Shown here one piece after another: positions 1-6,084 of a DNA stretch of 22,194 bases. Numbering within the stretch: the first letter of the stretch is position 1; every line of letters begins with the position of its first letter. The DNA is from an uncultured Slackia sp. (GTDB taxonomy: Bacteria > Actinomycetota > Coriobacteriia > Coriobacteriales > Eggerthellaceae). The notes beneath the pieces were generated by a model that saw only the letters and a program-made list of their open reading frames with translations, made no database searches and had not been told where the DNA came from. The stretch covers positions 1-22,194 of the forward strand of contig NZ_CAUHPG010000030.1 in the NCBI RefSeq assembly GCF_959608125.1, read 5' to 3'. Made by a program: the position numbers and the translations under genes.

Positions 1-2138
1 AGCAGATCCTCGGCCACGACGCGCTCGGACACGATGATAGCGTCCTCGTAGTTGAAGCCTTCCCAGGTCATGTAGGCAACCATGAGGTTCTGACCCAGAG
101 CCAGCTCAGCGTGGTCGCAGCTGGGGCCGTCGGCCAGGACGTCGCCTGCGGCGACCTCGTCGCCCTTGCGGACGATCGGCTTGTGGTTGATGCAGCCTGA
201 CTGGTTGGAGCGCTGGAACTTGGGAACCAGGTACTCGTCGAATTCGCCCTCGTCGTTGCGGATGATGACGGTGGAGCCGTCGACGTAGTCGACGACGCCC
301 GGGTTCTGGGCCACGAGGACCTCGCCCGAGTCGACCGCGATGCGGTGCTCGATACCCGTACCGACCAGCGGAGCATGGGGCTGCAGCAGGGGCACTGCCT
401 GACGCTGCATGTTCGAACCCATGAGCGCGCGGTTAGCGTCGTCGTGCTCGAGGAACGGAATGAGCGACGTCGCGACAGAGGTCATCTGACGCGGGGAAAC
501 GTCCATGTAATTCACTTTTTCGGGGGCGACCACGTCGGGCTCGCCGAAAACGCCGGCGGCGTCGCGCGTACGGCACAAAACCCTCTCGGCGGGCACGAAG
601 GCGCCGTCGACGAAGCTGCCGAACACGCGCGTCTCGGGATCGAAGGACTCGTTCGCCTGAGCGATCGCGAAGTTCTCTTCCTCATCGGCGGTCAGGTAGT
701 CGACCTCGTCGGTCACCTTGCCGTCGACGACGCGGCGGTACGGCGTCTCGATGAAGCCGTAGCTGTTGATGCGGGCGTAGGTTGCCAGCGAGCCGATAAG
801 ACCGATGTTCGGGCCTTCAGGCGTCTCGATCGGGCACATACGGCCATAGTGGGAGTTATGGACGTCGCGGACTTCGAAGCCTGCGCGCTCACGCGACAGA
901 CCGCCAGGGCCGAGAGCGGACAGACGACGCTTGTGCGTGATGCCCGCAGCCGGGTTGGCCTGGTCCATGAACTGAGACAGCTGCGAGGAGCCGAAGAACT
1001 CCTTGATGGCCGCCACGATCGGGCGGATGTTGACGAGCGACTGCGGCGTGATTTCGTCGGGCTCCTGCATGCTCATGCGCTCGCGGACGACGCGCTCCAT
1101 GCGGGACAGGCCGATACGGAACTGATTCTGGATCAGCTCGCCGACCGTACGGATGCGACGGTTGCCGAAGTGGTCGATATCATCGACGGCGAAGCCCTCT
1201 TCGCCCTCGTGCAGCGCGACGATGTAGCGCATGGTCGCGATGATATCTTCCTCGGTCAACGTGGAAGAATCGAAATCGGAAGGGAAGCCCAGCTTCTTGT
1301 TGGCCTTGTAGCGACCCACCTTCGCCAGATCGTAGCGCTGGGGGTTGAAGAACAGGCCGTCGAGCAGCGTGCGCGCAGAGTCGATCGTCGGCGGCTCGCC
1401 GGGACGGAAGCGCTTGTAGAGCTCGATCAGAGCCTCGTCTTTGGTGGTAGCGGGATCGCGGTCGAGGGTACGCAGGACCATCTCGGAACCGCCGAGCACC
1501 TCGACGATTTCTTCGCGGGTCTCGGCGATGCCGAGCGCGCGCAGAAGCAGCGTGGCCGGCTGCTTACGCTTGCGGTCGATTCGCACGGAAAGGATGTCGC
1601 GCTTGTCGGTCTCGAACTCGAGCCATGCACCGCGGGAAGGAATGACCTTCGCGCCGAAGATGGTCTTGTCGGAGGTCTTGTCGCGCTCGGAGCTGAAATA
1701 CACGCCCGGGGAGCGGACCAGCTGGGAGACGACGACGCGCTCGGTGCCGTTGATGATGAACGTGCCGCGCGGGGTCATGAGCGGGAAATCGCCCATGAAG
1801 ACTTCCTGCTCCTTGATTTCGCCGGTTTCGCGATTGACGAAACGAATGTTGGCGAACAAGGGAGCCTGGTAGGAGACATCTTTTTCTTTGCACTCGTCGA
1901 CGGTGTATTTCGGGTCGCCGAATTTATGCGCGCCGAGCTCGACGTACATATCCTTCGTGGCGCTTTCGATGGGGCACACGTCGTCGAACGCTTCGGTGAT
2001 TCCTTCATCCATGAACCACTTGAAGCTATCCGTCTGGATGGCGATCAGGTTGGGCACATCCATGACGTCGGGAATCTTCGCAAAGCTGCGACGTTCCCTA
2101 TAAAGGCTGGTGGGAGCGCTGTTTTCTGCTTTGGCCAC
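1..2138 (-). CDS. rpoB: RNA polymerase beta subunit, N-terminal part (truncated by window edge)
   Basis: This is the catalytic beta subunit of RNA polymerase; 712 codons are present and the C-terminal part lies beyond position 1. The reading starts at a GTG (2136-2138) giving VAKAENSAPTSLYRERRSFA, with a GGAAGGA Shine-Dalgarno shortly upstream. The rifampicin-binding cluster is clear: FFGSSQLSQFMDQ, ITHKRRLSALGPGGL and CPIETPEGPNIGLIGSLA. Residues equivalent to E. coli D516, H526 and S531 are Asp392, His402 and Ser407, all the sensitive form. The stretch between them reads QANPAAG where E. coli has QNNPLSE. No rplJ/rplL precedes it; the upstream neighbour is a divergent LysR gene, so rpoB seems to be driven by its own promoter in the 5' gap. 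Identification is very secure; the GTG start is likely but not the only possible one. Confidence 0.97.
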   Translation of the reverse strand, partial: MAKAENSAPTSLYRERRSFAKIPDVMDVPNLIAIQTDSFKWFMDEGITEAFDDVCPIESATKDMYVELGAHKFGDPKYTVDECKEKDVSYQAPLFANIRFVNRETGEIKEQEVFMGDFPLMTPRGTFIINGTERVVVSQLVRSPGVYFSSERDKTSDKTIFGAKVIPSRGAWLEFETDKRDILSVRIDRKRKQPATLLLRALGIAETREEIVEVLGGSEMVLRTLDRDPATTKDEALIELYKRFRPGEPPTIDSARTLLDGLFFNPQRYDLAKVGRYKANKKLGFPSDFDSSTLTEEDIIATMRYIVALHEGEEGFAVDDIDHFGNRRIRTVGELIQNQFRIGLSRMERVVRERMSMQEPDEITPQSLVNIRPIVAAIKEFFGSSQLSQFMDQANPAAGITHKRRLSALGPGGLSRERAGFEVRDVHNSHYGRMCPIETPEGPNIGLIGSLATYARINSYGFIETPYRRVVDGKVTDEVDYLTADEEENFAIAQANESFDPETRVFGSFVDGAFVPAERVLCRTRDAAGVFGEPDVVAPEKVNYMDVSPRQMTSVATSLIPFLEHDDANRALMGSNMQRQAVPLLQPHAPLVGTGIEHRIAVDSGEVLVAQNPGVVDYVDGSTVIIRNDEGEFDEYLVPKFQRSNQSGCINHKPIVRKGDEVAAGDVLADGPSCDHAELALGQNLMVAYMTWEGFNYEDAIIVSERVVAEDL

Positions 2139-2193
2139 AGGTCTTCCTTCCGTTAGGGAAATAGACGATATGAGCGTAAATACGCAAACGAAT

Positions 2194-2222
2194 AATTTAA
2201 TCACGTTGAAAAATTAAGTCAA
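2194..2222 (-). promoter_or_regulatory. Candidate sigma-70 promoter of rpoB
   Basis: Read on the minus strand there is TTGACT (2222-2217), a 17-base spacer, and TAAATT (2199-2194), about 55 bases before the rpoB GTG. It lies in an AT-rich island (about 2160-2330) inside otherwise GC-rich DNA. A second perfect -10 hexamer, TATAAT, lies further up on the same strand (2331-2326) but without a convincing -35. This is inferred from sequence match only. Confidence 0.6.
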
Positions 2223-2334
2223 GACTTTTTTTCACGAAATATGGATGTTTTGTGCTTTTAAGAAAAAGCATCCAGGCGCTGAACAGGAGAAACGGCAAGT
2301 AGGTTTCTAAAAGAAAGTAACTTTCATTATATGG

Positions 2335-2730
2335 AGGCGTTGTGTCGACCGATTGCCTGGCCCGCCGAACTGGCCGAAGGCGCGCATTCAAAAAGGAACC
2401 GCAGAGACGCAAAAAGCGCCTCTTCGCCGACGGGGAAAGAGACGCCGAGAAAAACAGAGCGGGACAAGCGGAGGGCTTTTCGTGGGAAGCAAGCCGAGAG
2501 AGGAAGGCTTGCCCCGCATTTTAGAGAATCGGGCGCATCGGGAAACGAAACGCCCGCGAGTATGGCAAGGTGCCGACGAGCGCACACAGCCGCGGCGGCC
2601 TCCGTGAAGCGGTCGCCGCGCCGCGCGCTTTGGGTGTCGGAACCGGAGGTCCTCCTTGCGAGCGGTCGCCTTGCCCGCACGACCTCCGATACATGCATAG
2701 TAGTTTTTGAGGGCATAAAAGTAAAATGAG
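2335..2730. other. GC-rich intergenic stretch with five stem-loops, no recognised gene
   Basis: About 400 bases between the AT-rich rpoB promoter region and the lysR promoter have no recognisable protein. The open frames here are Arg-rich, lack a Shine-Dalgarno and resemble nothing known. Five inverted repeats follow each other: 2403-2410 with 2416-2423 (one mismatch, A5 loop); GCAAGCC 2489-2495 with 2506-2512; CGGGCG 2530-2535 with 2551-2556; a 10-pair stem (one G-T) 2591-2600 with 2611-2620; and CGGAGGTC 2644-2651 with 2681-2688. None has a good U-tract. The 9-mer GCGGTCGCC occurs twice (2609-2617 and 2662-2670). It may be a structured RNA, a decayed gene or simply GC-rich spacer. Confidence 0.4.
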
Positions 2731-2732
2731 TG

Positions 2733-2762
2733 TATCTTATAAATGATTAAAAATATCTTATA
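2733..2762 (+). promoter_or_regulatory. Two direct repeats TATCTTATA, 21 bases apart, upstream of lysR
   Basis: TATCTTATA occurs at 2733-2741 and again at 2754-2762. The start-to-start distance of 21 bases is two helical turns, so a protein would meet both on the same face of the DNA. The repeats sit about 75-100 bases before the LysR start, within an AT-rich promoter-like segment. A short inverted repeat GTGT-TGG-ACAC follows at 2780-2790. LysR proteins commonly bind and control their own promoters, so an autoregulatory operator is a reasonable inference, not a demonstrated one. Confidence 0.4.
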
Positions 2763-2834
2763 CCCATGATGTGATTTATGTGTTGGACACGACCCATAAA
2801 CGCAGTCAATGGAAACGACAGATAAAGGGCAGCC

Positions 2835-3731
2835 ATGGCGAATCAGAAGTACGAAGCCTTCGTCACCGTCGCAAAAACGGGCAGCTTCAAGAAAACCGCC
2901 GAGATTCTCGGCTACACCCAGGCAGGCGTCAGCTACATGATGAGCTCGCTCGAACAGGAAATGGGAACGGCGCTCTTCACGCGCGGCCACTCGGGCGCAC
3001 GCCTGACCGCGGACGGACGTAATCTGCTGCCCTGGATCCAGGACGTCTGCGCGAGCGAGCATGCGCTCCAAACGCGCCTCGACGAACTCAAGCACGTCGG
3101 CGAAGGCAGCTTGCGCGTAGCGGCATTCGCCAGTATCGCAGTGCAATGGCTGCCTGGGATCATGGACGTCTTTCTTCACGACCGCCCCAACATCGAATAC
3201 GAACTGGTCATCTATGAAAGCCAGGACGAAATGGAAGCCGCAACGTGGCGCGGCGAATTCGACTGCTGCTTCGTGATCTTGCCGGCAACGCTCGACTTCT
3301 TCACCATCCCCCTGGCCCGCGACCCGCTATATGCGGTGCTTCCGCCCGAGCACCCCCTTGCCGACGCACCGTTTTTCCCGAAAGAAGCGCTTGCGAACGA
3401 ACCGTATATAAAAGTAAGGAGCAGCGACGACTTGACCGAGTTCGACTCCGTGTTCGCCAAGCATGACGTAGAACCGAACGTGCGCTATGTCATGGATAAC
3501 GACTACGCCGTCATGGGCATGGTCAGCAAGGGGTTCGGATTCAGCCTGTTCCCCCAGCTGGTCTTGGAAAGCGCTCCGTTCGATCTTGCACACGTAGAGC
3601 TGGAAACCCCCACGCATCGCGAGCTCGCCATCGCCGTGCGCTCGTACAGCAGGGCGTCGATGGCGACCAAAGCATTCATCGAATGCGTACGCAAATGGGT
3701 ATCCGAGGAATGGAACCCGAAGAACGGCTGA
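2835..3731 (+). CDS. LysR-family transcriptional regulator
   Basis: A 298-residue LysR-type regulator of normal family length. The N-terminal winged helix-turn-helix covers roughly residues 3-62 (AFVTVAKTGSFKKTAEILGY, then TQAGVSYMMSSLEQEMGTALFTR). It is followed by the linker helix and a periplasmic-binding-protein-like effector domain from about residue 90 (GSLRVAAFASIAVQWLP) to the end. The ATG at 2835 has AAAGGG a few bases upstream. The gene is convergent with dmsC (25 bases between stops) and divergent from rpoB, so its position does not name its target. It could control the neighbouring dms genes or a distant locus. Its ligand cannot be read from the sequence. The family call is secure; the regulon is unknown. 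Confidence 0.93.
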   Translation: MANQKYEAFVTVAKTGSFKKTAEILGYTQAGVSYMMSSLEQEMGTALFTRGHSGARLTADGRNLLPWIQDVCASEHALQTRLDELKHVGEGSLRVAAFASIAVQWLPGIMDVFLHDRPNIEYELVIYESQDEMEAATWRGEFDCCFVILPATLDFFTIPLARDPLYAVLPPEHPLADAPFFPKEALANEPYIKVRSSDDLTEFDSVFAKHDVEPNVRYVMDNDYAVMGMVSKGFGFSLFPQLVLESAPFDLAHVELETPTHRELAIAVRSYSRASMATKAFIECVRKWVSEEWNPKNG

Positions 3732-3756
3732 GTGCGGGCGGAAGACGGTAAAAGCC

Positions 3757-4647
3757 CTACATGCCCAGGCCGACGGTCAGATGCATGGCATAAAACGCCA
3801 TACGCGTCAGGAATATGCCGAATAAAGAGAACGCACAACCGACAAAGCAAAGCACCATGGCCCGCTTCGCCGACAGTCCGCGCGAGCAGACGCACAACGA
3901 TGCGCCGACAACGCATAGGGCAACGAACCCCGCGATGGCCCAGCCATATGCGGGCACAAGAGCAGCTGCCGTAGACAGCTCGTTCTCGATAAAGCGCAAA
4001 CCCGCGTTCTGCTGCGCCATCGATGCGGCGTTAGCCGCAACGCCGCATAAAGACATCACAGGAAGCGCCCTGGAGAAAGATTCGATTCCGACAAAACGAT
4101 CCGCCTCGAAAAACGAGGCCGCCCGAAACCCCAGCAAAGCGATAAGGGGGCCGCCGACCAAACCGTTGAGAATCATGTTCAGAGGGACAAACACGGTATT
4201 CCAAGAAATGATCGTCTCGGCGGAATACGCCCACGCCATGAAAGCGAGAAAAGCGACGCCTGAACAGCACAATGCGACCATCAGCGCCTTCCTGACCCCT
4301 GCGCGAGGAGCGCGGGCGAAGGAATAAAGCCAGTATGCGCCAGCGAGGGCGAGGAAAACGGCGGCAGCCGCAACCTCGTTCGACAGAGGAGACGAACCGA
4401 TGCGGGAAAACACATACAAGACGTTATCGGGATTTCCGAGGTGTGTCGCCGACATAACGAGACCGACCATGGAAACCACCAGGGGGATTCCTGCGAAACG
4501 GTCGATGCACTGCGCCCGCGCTCCCGAAACCTTTCCGAAAAGCAGAGGCATTCCCATAAGCATCAAGGCGACGACGCCCGATGGAGCAAGCGTGGTGAAG
4601 ACCACGAGCGATATCTCATTGAAGGCAAGCTGGATACCGTACCCCAT
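3757..4647 (-). CDS. dmsC: DMSO reductase anchor subunit DmsC
   Basis: A 296-residue polytopic membrane protein with about eight hydrophobic segments, close to the 287 residues of E. coli DmsC. Typical DmsC features are the N-terminal ELxLVVFTTLAPSG-like segment (here NEISLVVFTTLAPSGVVA), the loop SATHLGNPDNVLYVF after the second helix, and RIGSSPLSNEV. In the family this subunit anchors the DmsAB dimer in the membrane and oxidises menaquinol. The ATG at 4647 has GAAGGGA upstream and follows the second dmsB gene by only 18 bases, so the two are surely co-transcribed. The stop codon lies 25 bases from the convergent lysR stop, and no clear terminator is seen between them. Confidence 0.9.
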   Translation of the reverse strand: MGYGIQLAFNEISLVVFTTLAPSGVVALMLMGMPLLFGKVSGARAQCIDRFAGIPLVVSMVGLVMSATHLGNPDNVLYVFSRIGSSPLSNEVAAAAVFLALAGAYWLYSFARAPRAGVRKALMVALCCSGVAFLAFMAWAYSAETIISWNTVFVPLNMILNGLVGGPLIALLGFRAASFFEADRFVGIESFSRALPVMSLCGVAANAASMAQQNAGLRFIENELSTAAALVPAYGWAIAGFVALCVVGASLCVCSRGLSAKRAMVLCFVGCAFSLFGIFLTRMAFYAMHLTVGLGM

Positions 4648-4665
4648 GCATATTCCCTTCGCAAA

Positions 4666-5286
4666 TCAGACTATCTCGTATCGATTCGAAACCGACCCGC
4701 CTTCCACGCCATCCGCGCTGGAGGCAATAGGATGAGTGATGACGATATTCGGCCGCGTAGCCGACGAATCGGGCAACGGAGGCACCGCGGCTACGTCGCC
4801 GAACTCGGAGCGCAGCTCCTCGATGTCGCCGAAGTCGAGCGCGCGCAGCGGGCAGGCCTCGACGCAGACGGGCATCTTGCCCTCGGCCACGCGGTCCTTG
4901 CATCCGTCGCATTTCACGCTGTGTCCCGCACGACGATCGAGACTCGGCGCCCTATAGGGACACGAAAGGGCGCAGTACCCGCATCCGATGCAGCGTCGAA
5001 CGTCAACGGACACCAATCCCGTATCGGCATCCTTATGCATTGCGCCCGTAGGGCAGACATGCGTGCAGACGGGATCGCCGCAATGGCAGCAGGCATTGGA
5101 TACGTAATACGCGAAGCAGTCGGTATGCCAGGCGCCGGCATCGTCTTGACGCCACGTGCCGCCGCCATACTCGTACACCTGGCGAAACGCCACGCTGCAG
5201 GACAGGTCGTGATAATCCTTGCATGCGAGCATGCACGTCTTGCAGCCCGTGCAGCGCGTGCCGTCGAAGTGGAATCCGTATTGCAT
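4666..5286 (-). CDS. dmsB: DMSO reductase iron-sulfur subunit DmsB, copy 1 (next to dmsC)
   Basis: A 206-residue four-cluster ferredoxin (E. coli DmsB is 205). The four cysteine groups are CTGCKTCMLAC, CCHCGDPVCTHVCPTGA, CIGCGYCALSCPYRAP and CDGC with MPVCVEACPLRAL, giving sixteen ligands for four [4Fe-4S] clusters. The C-terminal DFGDIEELRSEFGDVAAV and PNIVIT segments are typical DmsB. It would carry electrons from DmsC to a catalytic DmsA. It is paired with dmsC (18-base gap) but separated from the upstream dmsB copy by 160 bases holding a terminator and a possible promoter. The start ATG (5286) overlaps a purine-rich AGGGGAGG with short spacing. The neighbouring copy is about the same length and shares a 125-base identical block. 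The CIGCGYC third-cluster motif is closer to E. coli DmsB than that of the other copy. Confidence 0.93.
   Translation of the reverse strand: MQYGFHFDGTRCTGCKTCMLACKDYHDLSCSVAFRQVYEYGGGTWRQDDAGAWHTDCFAYYVSNACCHCGDPVCTHVCPTGAMHKDADTGLVSVDVRRCIGCGYCALSCPYRAPSLDRRAGHSVKCDGCKDRVAEGKMPVCVEACPLRALDFGDIEELRSEFGDVAAVPPLPDSSATRPNIVITHPIASSADGVEGGSVSNRYEIV
4793..4917. repeat. 125-base block identical between the two dmsB genes (copy 1)
   Basis: This stretch is identical, base for base, to 5574-5698. It encodes the last cluster-binding region (CDGC to ACPLRAL) and the DFGDIEELRSEFGDVA segment of each DmsB. The flanking halves of the two genes are clearly diverged, so the block looks like a gene-conversion tract rather than the remains of a uniformly recent duplication. 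Confidence 0.9.
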
Positions 5287-5308
5287 GCCTCCCCTTTCTG
5301 CCGCAAGG

Positions 5309-5317
5309 ATAGTACCA
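5309..5317 (-). promoter_or_regulatory. Possible extended -10 promoter for dmsB copy 1
   Basis: On the minus strand TGG-TACTAT (5317-5309) fits an extended -10 element, directly after the T-tract of the intrinsic terminator and about 22 bases before the dmsB ATG. No matching -35 is visible. If active it would allow dmsB copy 1 and dmsC to be transcribed separately from dmsA. Confidence 0.3.
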
Positions 5318-5324
5318 CGCTTAC

Positions 5325-5360
5325 AAAAAAGCTCCCGGTCGGAAGGGGTCGACCAGGAGC
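5325..5360 (-). terminator. Intrinsic terminator between the two dmsB genes
   Basis: On the minus strand GCTCCTGGTCG (5360-5350) pairs with CGACCGGGAGC (5341-5331), eleven positions including one T-G pair, with a short loop, followed at once by TTTTTT (5330-5325). It sits 87-122 bases after the stop of dmsB copy 2 and before dmsB copy 1. It would end, or partly attenuate, the dmsA-dmsB transcript. Confidence 0.8.
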
Positions 5361-5446
5361 CTCCATGCCTTTGTCGCCTTAAATGGAACGACCGGCGATA
5401 AACGACATCATGGGACGTATGCGCGATACGGCCCTAATCGAACCGT

Positions 5447-6070
5447 CTAGACCAGTTCGCCCACGTTAAGAACGGCGCCTTGGGCGTCATCGACCGGACG
5501 AGCGTTTTTCGGTTCGGTGATGACGATGTTAGGCTTGGTTTCGGACGGATCGGGAAGAGGCGCGATTGCAGCCACGTCGCCGAACTCGGAGCGCAGCTCC
5601 TCGATGTCGCCGAAGTCGAGCGCGCGCAGCGGGCAGGCCTCGACGCAGACGGGCATCTTGCCCTCGGCCACGCGGTCCTTGCATCCGTCGCATTTCACAT
5701 AAACGCCCTTCTCAGCGTCGGCTTTCGGGATGCTATAGGGGCATGCTTCGGCGCACGCGCCGCAGTTCGCGCATTTTTCTTCCTCGATGTAGACAAGGCC
5801 GGTATCCTCGTCTTTCACAATGGCGCCCTGGGAGCATGCAGCGAAGCAAGCGGGGCTATCGCAGTGATTGCATGCCTCGGAAAGAAAATATGTGAAAGTG
5901 TCGTTAGCCCACAGGCCGTCAGCGCTCTGAGACCACGAGCCTCCCCCGTACTCGTATACCTGGCGAAACGCCACGTCGCAAGACAGGTCGTGATAATCCT
6001 TGCATGCGAGCTCACAGGTCTTGCATCCCGTGCAGCGCGTGCCGTCGAAATGGAATCCGTATTGCGTCAT
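5447..6070 (-). CDS. dmsB: DMSO reductase iron-sulfur subunit DmsB, copy 2 (next to dmsA)
   Basis: A 207-residue four-cluster ferredoxin paralogous to the downstream copy. Cysteine groups are CTGCKTCELAC, CNHCDSPACFAACSQGA, CANCGACAEACPYSIP and CDGC with MPVCVEACPLRAL; all sixteen ligands are present. It starts with ATG at 6070, AAGGGAG about eight bases upstream, 14 bases after the dmsA stop, so it is the partner co-transcribed with dmsA. The middle portion (second and third clusters) differs strongly from copy 1, while the ends are nearly identical. A terminator follows it. In the family this subunit receives electrons from the anchor and passes them to the DmsA cluster on the outer face of the membrane. 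The DmsB identity is secure; which copy works with DmsA in vivo is not known. Confidence 0.93.
   Translation of the reverse strand: MTQYGFHFDGTRCTGCKTCELACKDYHDLSCDVAFRQVYEYGGGSWSQSADGLWANDTFTYFLSEACNHCDSPACFAACSQGAIVKDEDTGLVYIEEEKCANCGACAEACPYSIPKADAEKGVYVKCDGCKDRVAEGKMPVCVEACPLRALDFGDIEELRSEFGDVAAIAPLPDPSETKPNIVITEPKNARPVDDAQGAVLNVGELV
5574..5698. repeat. 125-base block identical between the two dmsB genes (copy 2)
   Basis: Identical to 4793-4917, encoding the C-terminal third of DmsB. A second, less perfect shared tract covers the N-terminal codons of both genes (about 5180-5285 and 5962-6066). Confidence 0.9.
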
Positions 6071-6084
6071 GATGGTCTCCCTTG

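Noticed and set aside
345..2156. 603-codon plus-strand open frame
   Set aside because: It is the exact antisense of rpoB, lacks a family resemblance and is explained by the absence of stop codons opposite GC-rich codons.
2331..2729. Arg-rich plus-strand open frame of 132 codons
   Set aside because: No ribosome site, no recognisable motif, and the same DNA is open on both strands; treated as intergenic.
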